From Loxodes magnus (taxonomy: Eukaryota > Ciliophora > Karyorelictea > Loxodida > Loxodidae), in the NCBI GenBank assembly GCA_946699065.1, contig CAMPDV010002132.1:1-64000 (forward strand): 64,000 bases of DNA, read 5' to 3'. Of this stretch, positions 1 to 13,914 are shown piece by piece. The notes under the pieces were generated by a model, which saw only the letters and a list, made by a program, of their open reading frames with translations, was not told where the DNA came from and searched no databases. Numbering within the stretch: the first letter of the stretch is position 1; every line of letters begins with the position of its first letter. The translations under genes were made by a program, and so were the position numbers.

Positions 1-2100
1 GGTTTATTTTAAAATAAATAGAAACTAGTCTTAAATTAAATTCGCTTTGCTTAGTATAATAGTAATTATTTCTAGTCAAACTTATATGATTTACCTCTCT
101 TAGGATAAGTACAGCACTTTATTATTAAATAAAGATATATTAAGCTATTATAAATAAACTATTAATATACTAAACAAATATTTAAATTTTGGTCAGCTTA
201 TTTTAATTTATCTAAACAAGAAACCTTTCAACTTAAAAAATATTAAAAAGTTATTTAGTTTTAAAAAGGCGTAAAAACTAAAATTAACTTACAATTATGA
301 GGATATAATATGGATAGTTAGAATTATATAATTCTTTTTTTAATTAGTTTGAATGCAAAAGGGATAAAATTTAGTAGATACTGAAATAAATTTATGATTT
401 AAAGATTTAAGATATTTCTTAGTTTTCTTATGAATGGATTCTAAAATCATGCTAGTATGTTTATTTTTAATGAGACAGCTAAGAATTAGATTCAATTTAC
501 ATTTATTAGCTATAAGCTTCTCCTTTCTATACTATAGCCATTATTAATCTCCCTTTTAATCTTATACTATATTTTCGTTCCTAAGATTTTTATAATTAGT
601 TAATTTCTAAAGCACTAACTTTATTTTAAACTTAATGAATTATAATTAATAAAAGAAGGCTAACTAATATAAATAGAAGCTAATATAATAAAATGATTAA
701 GTAAGCATTCTTTTAATTTGATTATTAGATTGAATATTACTTAATTATATTAGACAAAGAACCTACATTTAGTAATCCTAACTTTATATATATAGTTTCT
801 ATTTTTTATTACAAATGCTCTTATTCTAGTTAAGAGAACTTTATTATTATTTTTAAATACCCAAATATAATAAAAGCTAGGCTTATATATAAAGCTATAT
901 ACATTTTACTTATATGAATAATTAAATAAAGCTCTTTTAATTATCTTAATTATAATTAATATATTTAATTATAAGCAGGATCTAATATTTTAGATAGGAC
1001 TTACATTAATTTTAAATAATTAGCTATTGAATATAGTTTTATACTCTTAAGTAATTAATATAATAAATATACATCTAAGCATATATAGTTTTATAGAGGT
1101 TCTTTCTTTTTAAACTCTCTAATTATAAAATAATCTATTAATTATCTTAAGTTTACTTTATCTCAATAGAACTAGCAAGTAGAATTAATTCTTCTTTACT
1201 ATTATTTAATTTCAATCACTCTTTCCATATAATTTTATCATTTACCTTCCATAGCAATTATAAACTATTTACCTCATTTAGTTTTAATTTATATTCATTA
1301 GTCTAAACGTTAAGCTACTTGCTCATTATAATGCTTTAAGTTTTGAACTTTAAAAAGCGCTAAACTTTTGCAAATAGTAGAAATAATACCAGCAATATGA
1401 ATAAGAGAGGTTTCATAGTATCTCTTATTTAGTAGTTTAGTAAATACCTGATGCACTAGTTTATTAGCATTAATATGTTTATATTAAGCTATAATATTAA
1501 AAGGACTTATAACTTTATGTAGTTTAGTTATATTACATATAGCTATTTTGCTTATCTAGTATACTTAGATAAGTATGGAATTAGAAGCTTTAGAAATATG
1601 ATATCTTTATTATTCCCCATTTATAAAGCCAAAATCTTAGAATCATGGAAATCCTTCAAAGAGAATATAGATGATTCCTAAATATTTGATATCCTTTAAC
1701 ACTACTACGACTAATAAAAAGCTAATGGTATATATAATATTTGAAAGTAGCTACTTAATAAATACATAGAAGCTGAATGTATGCTATAATAGTTAGAAGT
1801 TTTAATATTTAAATTATAAATCTAATCAAATTGCCATTACTCTATTTAAACTAGATACATGCTTTATTAGGTAAAAGAATAATCTAATTTATATTATCAT
1901 TTATCTATTCAGCAGCCTAATAACAAACTAGATAACTCTGCTATTACCATGCTAATATAGAGTAATCCTTTCTAAAGCAATAAATTAAAGGCTATTCAAT
2001 AATAAATGAGACTAATTATCAAAATACTTTGATGATACTTTTATCTATAACCATTATACCTAAACTAAGTACTTTATAACTCATTAGTATCTTTAACCTT
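1..2100. other. AT-rich intergenic DNA
   Basis: I see no gene here on either strand. The sequence is almost pure A/T with short TAAT, TTAG and ATTA words, and reading it with TAA/TAG as Gln gives no recognisable protein. No tRNA or repeat with a clear boundary was found. Confidence 0.5.
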
Positions 2101-2120
2101 TTCATTTCTATTTCGTTTAT

Positions 2121-2258
2121 TATCATCGATTATGTCAACTTTAATCGACAAAAATCGAAAAAATTCAAATTAAAGATGCAAAACTCGATGAAAAGGTCGA
2201 TGAATATCGAAAATATTGAGTATAAATAGGCAACTTTAAATATTAATTATAACTATAA
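2121..2258 (+). promoter_or_regulatory. Promoter region with six TCGA words and a TATA-like box
   Basis: Six TCGA tetramers lie at 2126, 2145, 2155, 2185, 2197 and 2207, mostly inside ATCGA or TCGATGA contexts, in very AT-rich DNA. They are followed by TATAAATA at 2221-2228, 31 nt before the ATG at 2259. Seen directly: the spacing and the cluster. Inferred: a core promoter with upstream factor sites for the giant gene that follows. Confidence 0.45.
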
Positions 2259-5200
2259 ATGAAAGGGAAAAGAAAGATTACTTCAAAGGCCAAGAACAAA
2301 TAGAAGAAATCTAAAAGTCAGAACTAGGAGTAAATAATTTAAAAGCTGTAGAATGTTTCCTTCCATGTTTAAAAGCAATTAGAGCTATTCAATGAAGCTG
2401 CATAACGCTAAAAAGTATATGAGCACTGGACTTAAGTTTTCTTGAAATGGGTCAAGCACTATAACGTTTTAAAAAGCAGTAAAACTTAAAGTGAGTGGAG
2501 TAAAGCTGAAATAGCACTAAATCCTGATTTAATTTGAAAAGCATCTAACGTATAGGATTTTTGGTTGTTTGCTTCAGTCTATGCTAATAAAAAATTGAAT
2601 GATTTCTAGCAATCTTAAGTAGATCTTTAAATTGAGACGATAGTCTAAAAGAAAATGAAGTTATGGTAAAACTAGTTTAGAATATAAGCATTAGCTAAGA
2701 TTTATTCTCTATTAGAATAATTAGTTAAAGGCTAAGTAAGTAACCAATTATTTCTGATAGATCCTCATTAAAATATATCATAAATTAGCATCTCAATAGA
2801 AGAAAATACCATAATGATATGTATACTATAAGAAATACAAACTAGTATACAGGCTAAAGATAAGTCAGGCTAATGAAAGCAGGCATTTACATTAAAGGTG
2901 ATAGATATTTGTCAAAGCTCATCAGAAGTGGAAGAAATAGCATTTGATTACATTAACCAGCAAAAGTAATAATAATATAAAGAGATAAAAAAGTTAGAAA
3001 TTAGATAAATAAGTGAAATTAATTTTATTGGTGAGTAATGATGTTCTTTTCAAGAACTTGAGGAGTCACAAAATTTGATAGAAAAGGCTGTTTCATAGAT
3101 TCCTGATTAGGCAAAAAAGAGGAATAGGATTTTCTATTTTAGATAATTACAAATTAATAAACTAGAGCCTGACTTAAGATTAGAGGCTTTGAATAAAATA
3201 GAAAACTTGAATTGAAATAAAATTCCTAAGAAAATTTATAATGCAGTTGAATGTATTGAAGGAGATTTAAATGATCCTCTATGTATTGCAGCCACTTAAA
3301 TCTTAAAGAAACTCAGTAATATAAAAGTTTAAATGCCATCAAATTAAACAAATAACCTGAAAATAAAGAGTAAATAGGCAGTAAAAGCTAAAAATAAAGC
3401 AGCCTTTAGAGAAGATATTTTAAATGTAAATATTTAACAAAAGAGCACTATGAATCGGTTTAAAAACATACAGAATTCGAGCTAAACCTAATTGTAGATT
3501 TACGATCTACCAAGCAGTGAGGATAGTATTAGATGATACAGAACTACAATAGATGAAATTGAGAACTATTTGCAAATGATTAGAAACTAAAAGATTCTAT
3601 CTAAAGCAGATTTTAAATATTTAATTTCTTGCTTTTATTGAGATAACTAAAACTATTAAATTTCAAAAACTGATTCAGGAGCGTTTGAAGTTTTAAAGCT
3701 ACTTACTTAAAACAGTAATTATAGTATTCCTCTAACTTTTTTGGATGTTATTACAAAAGTACTAACTAGTGAGGTAAACTATACTGACAGGAATTTAATA
3801 TTAAAAAGGCGTCTTGAATCAGGGAAACTTTTCAAGTTTTCTATTCATTTTGAATTCCTAGCTGAGGTATTTTTTCACCTGCGAGAAATATCTCCTATAA
3901 TAATCTAAAATCTAGCAAGGAATTAGGTAATAATGCCATAGAAATTGGTAGAAATTCTTTTTCAATGCTGACATCCAATTGAAATAAGAAATAGCTATTA
4001 TAAAGTGAGGTACTTTAGTGATATTAAGATAAACTGTGTAAAGGCTTTGTGTCTTATAGGATTATATTAGGAAATTCCTGAATAAATAGTGAGGAACTTA
4101 GAAAGACTATTGCACGATTAAAACAATATTAGTTAAACGATTATTCCAGGCCTAGCGCATGTATTAGCAAAGAAAGGCTATGATATCAGTTAGTTTTAGC
4201 AGTAATTAGAATATTTTTTAGATTCCTTAACTGAAAGAAATTAATAAGTATTTTTCTCAAAAAAGCCAGTGACTTATAAAAGCATGCTTTGAAGTAAAAG
4301 ATATAAATGAAATGATTCAGATTTATTATCTGTAAGTAAATGCTTTTGAGAATTGGAGATGAGATAAAATTTAACAATTGCAGAACTTAAATATTTAGGC
4401 TAACAAATAAGTGACAAGTTTACAAGTAATAGCGATATAGTTAAAAATTTACTTGCTTTGAAATGCTTTGAAAAATCATCTTAAAAAGGCCAATTATTAT
4501 AGTAGGAAAGCATTGATAAGTTGGAATAACTTTTGAATAGTTAAGATTAGGAAATTAAAGAAAAAATAGCATATATTTTAGGATAATGCTATTGTAACAA
4601 ATAGAATATATCTGAAAAGGCTCTAAGCCTAATAAATTAATAGCTTGATGAATGCAGAATAGACGCATCTTATGCTTTAGGATATTTTGTATAAAAAAAT
4701 GGAATAAGTAAGTTATCTCCTAGTCTTTTATGTACTTTAAATAAAAATGCCTAGCTTTATAGATAAAACTAAAAGTTATTCAAAGCATTTAGCTTTTTGA
4801 TAGACAATATTATCCAATAAGATCCTAATATATCTTCTGAATTATTAAAGAATTAGGAAAATGATTTGTTAAATTATTCCCTTAATGTTGATTTAACTGC
4901 CACTTATCTAAAGCTAGTTATTAAGCGTCTTCCAATTTCTGAATTAGTCTGTACTAATCTTGCGAAAATAGTTTCAGGATGATATATCATATAAGCTTAA
5001 CAGAACGCATCTTTGGCCTTGTATCATGTAGTAGAAAACGGTTAAAAGCTTTCTTAAAGTATGATACTAGATTGCTTAAAAGATCTAAACAGCATTGATG
5101 TTACATTATGCTTGAATATTCTATATATGTTTCAGTAATAAGCCAAGCTTGATATCAACTCTATAACCTCACAGTAAATATTAGAGCAACTATTTGATAA

Positions 5201-8200
5201 ATTAAAAGACTAAAGATTGAGACTATAAACTTCCTTTACATTGAGAGAATTTGCAGAAAACATTGGAAATGCATAAGCAAAGAGTGTTTTGCTGCAATAT
5301 TTAGAAGCAAATATTGATCATATTATGAATAGTAGCTTTGAAATAAAAATCAGATATAATCTTATTTCTTCCTTTGCTGAGTCTATAAAAAATGGATGCT
5401 AGTTAAGCTAAAACTCTCTAGAATATCTTATGAAATTTGTATCTAAAAGTGAAGAACTTGAAATAAAGAAGGGCATTCTGACTATAATCGGATACTGCGT
5501 TTAGTATAGCAAGATTAATTTATCTGAGACTCATTTATAAGTAATTGTTATATTTCTGACAGATAAGGATTAAGATCTAACTGATAGTGCTAGAAAGATT
5601 CTAGAAATATACATATAAAATACTGGGCTATAACAGAATCAGTAATTCTTTATAACTGAACTTTCTAAAATGGTAGTTAAACCTAAAAGCGCTTTGAATG
5701 CTTCATATATTTTAAAGAAAATAGTAGAAACCAATAATCAAAGCTTTACTTAAAACAACTTGCTAGCTATTAGTAGATGCTTTAGAGAGTTGGATAACTG
5801 GGAAATTCATTTGAATGCTACAAAAGTTTTAGCTTATAGTACAGCAAATATTTTAGATGAAACACTGGAAAAGGTTACTTATTTACTAAGCTGCAATAAT
5901 AATGAAATGCTTCAAAACGTTACTTTGACAATTAAAAAATACGCAAGCAATAATAAAAGTTTACCTGAAGAACTATTTTACGATCTAGTTGATATAATAT
6001 TAGGAGAATAAGGTAACATACAGATTAAATAAAATTGTGCCTGATCATTAACTTTTGCTTTTGGAGCTATAAAGCTTAATTAAGAACTTCTAGACTAATT
6101 TCTCTAATTTTTTTAACTAGATGATAACGAAATTTCAAATGCCGTGCTTATTTTCCTAACTTAATACTTAGAGTAATTTTACGAAGTCCAATTTGACAAT
6201 TAAAAGATCTGTAGAACAGTAGAGCTGCTATTTAATAATCCTGATCTAATTAACAATGGAGTTAACTTTTTGCAAAAGGCTATGGAAAGAGGAATGCAAC
6301 TAAGAAAAGAGACCTTAGTTACCTTAGGAAGTATACTAATTCAGATTTAAGATTCTGAACCTAGAAATGTTGCTAGATAGATTTTAAGAGTATAAGTGAA
6401 TCTACCTTATAAGTTGAAGGCAATCTTAGAAATTGAAGAAGCTTCTCAAAATTTATATGCCCAAAATAATACAGAGTCATTTATATAGCTGCAATAGTAC
6501 TTAGAAGAATACAGTTTCGAGTTGACAAAAACGAGTTATGATGCTCTTTAAAAATTTTATTAGGTTGATAAATAAAAAGTGCTTAAGATAGTTAAAAAAA
6601 GCAATTTGCTTTAAGTAAGAAGTACCTAAACCTCTATTGAAGATTATAACTTCTGAATAGAACTTTGAGAAAGAATAGTCATTAGAATTTAAAGTAGATA
6701 TCAGTTATATTTTACTATATGCAGTTGAAACAAACCGTCTATTTAGTAAAGACGCTCTGCTATCTCTAACTTCTCTCGTTTAAAGTGGATATTTTGATAT
6801 AGAAGCTTGTTAAGCCTTATAAATGATAGCAAAGCGTAATAATATTATAAGTGAAGACTTAGTTTTGTTACTTGATTAAAATTTGTAGAACTTTGATTAA
6901 AGCATTTAAAAATGCATTATTTAGTCCTTATAGTATGCAATACCTAATTTAAGGAAAGAAGGAGTGCTATAAAAGCTTAATAACATTGATCTTAGTTAAT
7001 AAGCATAACCTATAGAGAATTAAAATTAATATAATACTGAAAAAGACTTCGATTAATTAGTAAAAGAGCTGAGAGAAAGTAATTAAGATAATAAATAAAT
7101 ATTACAACTACTTTAGAAAAATACCATACTCAACTCCATCTAGTAAATTGCTTAAGCTTATGCTGGCTCCAGTAGTATATAATAACGTGATAGTAAAATA
7201 GAAGATTGGAAAGAAGAGAATATTTAATAGTGATCTATTTAATTCAAAAAAAGTTTAGACTCGTAATGTTTGGAAGAAGATGATAAAAGAGTTATAGAGA
7301 TGCTAGCTGTTATAAAGAGAGCAGTTATCTTAGATTCTTAAAAATAAAATGAATCGTATGAGCCTAGGACTATTTAATATCTAGCCGTTTTAATAATGCT
7401 AAACAGTCTATAAAGCAAAGGAAGGTTAGCTTAAATAGCAACGGGAGAGGGTAAATCTCTAATAATTTCAATGATTGCAATTTTTAAAGTTCTTTAAGGA
7501 TATAAAGTGGATATAATAACAAGTTCTAATGTATTAGCTAAAAGAGATGTAAAAGAGAAAGCAAATTTATACAGTTTGTTTAATATAAAAGTAATGGATA
7601 ACACTGATGATACTTATAGCTTTATAGGACAAAAGAAATGCTATGAGTAATAAATTGACGTCATTTATGGAGAAGTATCTAATTTTTAGTTTGATATTTT
7701 ACGATAAGAATACAGTGGTTTAGGTACAAGAGGAAATCGATCTTTCGAAAAGACATTAGCAATAGTAGACGAAGTAGATAGCATGCTTATAGATGACAGT
7801 TCAAAAATAGCCATGCTAGCTGAAGAAATGCCTCAGATGAGCCAACTAAACATAATTTTTATAACAATGTGGCAAAATTTAAATGAGATATGCTAGAAAT
7901 TTGAAATAATGGACAGAAATAATTTAAAATACTTTGATTAGACAATAAAAAGTGATTAACTAATAGACTTCTTGAAATAAGAGCTACATAATACTATGAC
8001 ATATTTAATAAACAAATTCACTTAAATAGATCAGGATATTGTTATACCAAAGCATTTGCATGCTTATGTAAAAAGATAGTTGAATAAGTGGGTAGATAGC
8101 ATTATAGAAGCCAAATTTATCTATAAAAAGAACCATCATTATCTAATTGTAAGAGATCATAAAGGAATAGAAAGAATAACGCCTATTGACTATTCTAACA

Positions 8201-11200
8201 CTGGAGTCATCCAAAATTGTACAACTTGAAGTGATGGCTTGTAGCAATTTCTTTAAATAAAAGAGGGATTGAAAATGACTTCTGAAAGTCTTATTACAAA
8301 CTTCCTGTCAAACAAAGCTTATTTCAACAAATATGGAAATAGAATTCTAGGATTAACTGGAACTTTGGGATCTGTTGAATCAAGAAAATTATTAGCTAAA
8401 ATTTATAATGTTGACTTTGTCTACATTCCCCGTTATAAAGAAAGACCATTCTATTAAAAAGGTGCAATAATAAGTAAAACCAAAAAGGAATGAATAAAGT
8501 AAATTATTTAAATTGCTTTGCTAGAAACTGAGGCAAAAAGAGCTGTTCTAAAAATATGCGAAACTAAAGGACAGGCTGATAAAATGTGTAGTCAGCTTTA
8601 GTAAAAATATCGCTAGATAAGTAAAAATGGGAAAATCATTCCTTATACACGAAATGATAATAATGAGAACAAAGCAGTTGAGAATGCATTAAGTTCAGGA
8701 GATGTTATTGTTGCTACCAATCTAGCAGGAAGAGGTACTGATATAAGAACAAATAACGAAATAGAGATTAATGGTGGATTACATGTTTGTGTTACATTTT
8801 TGCCTATCAATCTAAGAGTTGAGGAATAAGCTTTTGGCCGAACAGCTAGATAAGGTTTAAAAGGTTCTGCTTAACTAATAATAAACAAAGAATAACTAGG
8901 GTAGCATTACTAAAATTTGAATAGCATTGAAGAGATAAAAGAAAAAAGAGAAGCTTTGGAGAAAGAAAAATTAGACTAATTTTAAGTTAACGAACTGAAG
9001 TAAATCGATTTAAAAGACCTATTTTTCTAAGAATTTTGCAGACTCATTTAAGATTTAACCCTTAAAGCTGAAAATTTAAGTTAACTTGATAAAATATGGC
9101 ATCAAAGTAAAATATCATCCATGGAAGAAAGATGAGGTTTATTTCTCAAGCATCTAGACTTTACAGATTAAGATGATGCAAAGTTAAATTTTGAATAGTT
9201 TTTATAGGAGATAACTAATGAATACAACCAACTTGAAGATTAAAATATAATAATCCAAAACCCTACTTACTATATCAGATGTGCAAATACTATGATGGAA
9301 TGAATTAATAACAAATGAATTACATTTAAAAAAAGTTAAATCCTTGAAAAAGCCATTTAACTATATGGTAAAGGGATTGATATGGATCCTTAAAATTGTT
9401 TTATAGGATATTATCAAAGAGGTTATACAATAGTTGAATTAGGAGAATAAGGGTATAAAGAAAAGGCGCAATAAGATTTAGCTAAAGCAAAAGAAATTAT
9501 AAACGAAAAAGTAATTCCTCGATATTTAAGTATGCAAGTAATGATAAGAGAAAGAACTGATCTTTAAAATAGTGATTTCAGTGTTTAACTTTCATACCAA
9601 GTAAACATTTTAAAAGCTTTGGCTGATAACATACAATAATCACTAATAGTAATTGAAAAGTCTCAAAAGCTGATAGATATTTGCACTAAGGATTAATAAT
9701 TTACCAAGTTGAATGAAGGAAATGCATTAAAGTAGATAAATGAGTTAAATAAGCTAAAGGAATTAAAAAATAACTAAGAAGAAATCACTATAAGATTCCA
9801 TGATCTACAGGCTCATTAAGATATATGTACAGAATATTAAGCAAAAAATACAATTAACAGAGCAATAAAAATATGTCCTCAAATTTAAATAGACATAATT
9901 TTTAATAACTTACCAAAAGAGCTTGCTATCAAACTTCTACCTTGCTTTTAGGACCATAAGCTAGAATAAAAGCGTACCGAAGTAGATCCAGATAATAATG
10001 GAAAATAAAATGACTAAATAAGCTAAGAAGAATATTAAGGTTTACATTGGAATGAAAAGATATCTGTTTAAATAAAATAAGCTTCAAGTAATGTAAAATA
10101 GAAAGCTAAGAAAGCAAAGAACTTGATAAAGTAAAAATTAAAATAGCTATAAAATAAAATAGCTAACACTTCAGCTGTTAAGAAACTCGCAAATACTTAA
10201 AGTAAGATATTTGATACTAATCTTGGAAAGCAATTAAAACAATATGCAGAGGAATTGTAAGATTAATATCAATAATTAGCAAATTATATTGAAGATCAGA
10301 GGAAGGGTTTAGAATAGGCTAAAAAAATTCCAGTTAGTTTGGTTCTGAACAACTTATCATGCAATAAATGCAAAGAAGTATTATAAGCTCTTGATGAAAA
10401 CACTAAGATATAAATTAAATTTGAAGTATCTGAATTAAATTAAGACCAATGTTAGTAGTATACAAAAAATGAAGGACTTATATATATTAATTAGGTTGAG
10501 TAACAAGTAAAAGATGCTTTAAAAGTAAATCTTGAATATGAAGATAATTTAAATATCGCATTAATTAACCCAGAAGATCTGATTGGCAATCAATTAGAGG
10601 GCTTATCGATAAATCTTACGATAATTTAAGTGACTTAAGAAAATGCTAAAATTTATATTGATAAAAGTGATTCAGATTAATTTGATTTAATTTACTAAAA
10701 TCTGGACAAAGAAAACTCAAGAAGACTAATATAAGTAAATAAGAACTATATAGGAGATTCTGTGCTAGAATTTAAAGGAGTAGACTTGAGCTTAGCTGAA
10801 TAAATAATAAAGAAGGCTGACAGATCATAACAAAATGTTAAAGTTAATGAAATTATAAAGTTAGAAGATCTTTTCCTTAAAACTGATTAACCTTATTTTG
10901 AAATTGAAGAAGCTAAATCTGAAGGAATAAATAGACTTGTGCAATTATATGAGCAAAAACCTATTAAATGAGCAAGTTGTATTTTGGTAGGAGTAATAGG
11001 AGTTATTCAGATTATTATAGGTGGATTACTGATATCATCTCCTAATTTAGGTTTAGGTCTAATTTCTGAAGGTATAGGTGATATAATAACAGCTATTAGA
11101 GGAGTGGTTTCTAGAAATTTTTCTTGGAAAGATTATGCAATTTAGAAATCCATCAGTTTAGCTATTTCACTTAGCACTGCTGCTTTTAATAGATTAGCTC

Positions 11201-13914
11201 ATGTTTCTTCCAACTCTGTTACTACAACTTAGACTGCCATTGAAAGTGTAGATAATTAATTTATCAGCAATGCAAGCAAAAATGTTGGGAGGAAAATGGC
11301 CTAAACTACTACTACCGAAGCTACTGTTTAAATAGGAGTTAAAACTACTTCACAAATAACTAGTGGAATTACTAGAGACTCCTTGAAGTTGGGAGCTAAA
11401 TATGCTTTAACTTAACTTGCTGAATCGGGAGCAAAAGAATGTTTTAAATATGCAGCTGACCATTTAAGTGGAATATTACTAAAGAAATTATAAATCCATA
11501 TAGTTGAGTAAGTTGAGTTAGAACTGAAATCTACATTCGAACGTCAAGAAATGTAAAAAATATTAATAATTGACTAATTTCTATAAAAAAACACCTATTA
11601 AGAAAAAGCAATAGCCTTAGCTTAAAGCATCCTTAGTCCTTATTAAAAAAGAACTTATAGCGACTTATAGAACTTGATTAGAAGCTCTATTTCTTAATAA
11701 AACAGCAAGACGGTGAGCTATCAAACTATTTTAAAAGGAATATAAATAGCTTTTGTAATTGAAAAAGTAGTAAAAATCATTTAAGAATTCAAAACTAAGT
11801 ATGAAAAATCTTTTAAGGACTTTGGTTTACCTACATTATAAGAACTGCTTATGGATTAAATTTAGATTGAACCTGAAGCAGCTTAAACTATTTGTAAGCA
11901 TTTATAGGATTAAAATTTCGTGAAAGATGACTTTTTCATTTCTGAAATGATAATTGAAAAGGAAGAATAAGTTACTATGGAAATACTTTTAGAGATGATT
12001 GAAGAAAATGAGATTTAAAACTAAGTTCATTTTGAACTACCTGTATAAAAATTAAATCTATAAGATATAGATAAAAAGCTGGGAGCTTATAATAAGAAAG
12101 TCTAAAATATAGTTAAAAACCTTTATATACTCCAAAGATAAAAACATGAAGCTTTATTAAATATGCTACATAAAAGAATCAGCAATATGCTGGTTGATTA
12201 AATAATAGGAGTTATTTAAAATGAAATCATTAAACCTTTTACTGATTAAGCTATAAATTAAGTAGTCAATAAAATTTCAATCTCAACTTAAAAATTTTTG
12301 AACTAGAAAAGAACAATACATGAAGAGATTAGAATCTTCTAGATGCTTAACTATTCATTAGGAAAAAATACATAGTGAATGACTAACTTGAGTTAGAAGG
12401 ATAAGGAGAAATATACTAAAGGATATGAGTAATTAATAAAATAAGCATAGTAAGGAAATGGAAATTCTTTGCATCTTTTAGTGATTTCTTAAGAATTAAA
12501 TAACAAAAAAGATAAATCAACCATTAAATTTTTCAGAAACGGAGAGTATTACTGTACATTGGGAAAAGAGATAAAGGGAGCAAGGATTATTTCTGTAGAT
12601 TATAATGGCTAGCAATGAAAGGTTTGAAATGAAGCAAATGAAGCAAATAGTGAAAGTCAAAAAATTGTATAAAATGAAAGCTTATTTAAATGCTTTTCTA
12701 AACTATTTAACAAAAAGACAACTTGCTTTCGCAACTTAGTAGCAAATTCTTTAACTAGAAACTAGGACTTTTATATCAAATTTTTGCCAGCATATTTTGC
12801 AGTTTAGAAAAATAAGGAATTATTTGGAGGAATATGAAAATGGGATTAAGAAAAGATTTAAAAATCTGAAGAGGAAAGTTATAAATAATAAATACACCAA
12901 AATAGATTAAAAAAATACAACTTTAATGTAAAAAAAAGTAATTTTATTACTCTTAAGAATATTAGTGGAATTATTCAAACTGTAGGATATTTTTTGACAG
13001 AGTAAAATTAAATGTTGGTACTTTTTAATCCATCACAGTAGATAAGTAAATCTCTTATTGATATTGGAGACATTCTTATATTTAGTTCATAGACACTTAA
13101 CTTTATAAACCACATACGAGCAACATGATAAAGTAAATAGATAATTTCAATGCAATTTGCAAGATAATTTTTATCTAATTCCATATACATACTAAGCTCT
13201 TTTTATCAAGTAGCCTCCGAATGAAACTGTCCAGGACTTAATTAGCTGCAAAGTATCCTAAATATATTGAAAAGTCTAGAAATAACAAACGGTTAAATTA
13301 GATCTGGAAAATAAAATAAATCAACTACTCTTAAAAGCAACCCACTTTCAGAATCATTGATTAAATTAACGAAATACAAGTCTATGATTTAAGTGCTATG
13401 GAAATAGATGTTTTAAAACTTTGCTAAGCAAAAATATTAAAAAGTATAATAAGCATTGACTTGGATAGATATAGCATTGCTGTTTTTACGAATTTTAAAT
13501 AATGGCATTGAATTTATATAATGTTTAATCGAAAATGCAGCAGTCTATAGCACAAATACTATATCGTAAATATTATAGCCTAATATTATAAATATTTTGA
13601 TGGCTTTTATAAATCCATGGCCTTTTACTTCAAGAAAGGAGCAAACTAAAGAAAAATAGAAGTAGAAGAACAAGCAAGAGTATTAGCTTTTATTTAAATC
13701 TTTCGATAACTTTATGTTTTATACAGTTTTATGGGAAGAAATAAAAAAATTTATGGTTAAAGCATTGGATAAAAGCATTTCTTGCATTTAATAAGGAAGC
13801 TACAAAGAAGAAGAGCTATTAAAAGAATAAATTCATCAAGAGCAGCCGATTCAAGAAATGTAATAAAAATAGCCTGAATTGTAAAGTTCTGAAGATTTAA
13901 AATAATCTGAATGA
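2259..13914 (+). CDS. Giant SecA-type DEAD ATPase protein (about 3,875 aa)
   Basis: One frame runs from the ATG to TGA 13912-13914 once a 28-nt intron (6615-6642) is removed. Residues 1-1700 look like all-helical HEAT/ARM-type repeats. The motor follows: Walker A GEGKS at about 1720, Walker B VDEVDSML at about 1828, the SecA signature WSDGLQQ with W1981 from TGA, GLTGTLG at about 2022, ATNLAGRGTDI at about 2147 and EEQAFGRTARQG at about 2180-2190. This is the full SecA nucleotide-binding core with both arginines of motif VI. A TPR-like stretch lies near 2356-2420, Lys/Gln-rich coils follow, then a Gly-rich hydrophobic segment near 2895-2945. The C-terminal ~900 residues are unassigned. Bacterial SecA is about 900 aa, so this is four times longer. 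No bacterial gene neighbours and no organelle signal are seen. The ATPase call is firm; preprotein transport is not shown. Confidence 0.9.
6615..6642 (+). other. 28-nt spliceosomal intron in the SecA-like gene
   Basis: The upstream frame (codons starting at positions divisible by 3) and the downstream frame (one base later) are both clearly coding. They are joined exactly by removing GTAAG...GAAG, 28 nt, with GT-AG ends on codon boundaries. The spliced length, 11,628 nt, is exactly 3,876 codons. A one-base indel is the alternative, but the perfect GT-AG fit favours an intron. Tiny introns are known in several ciliates. Confidence 0.75.

Noticed and set aside
4186-4377. Minus-strand 63-codon frame
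   Set aside because: It is antisense to the helical-repeat region of the SecA-like gene and has no protein-like composition.
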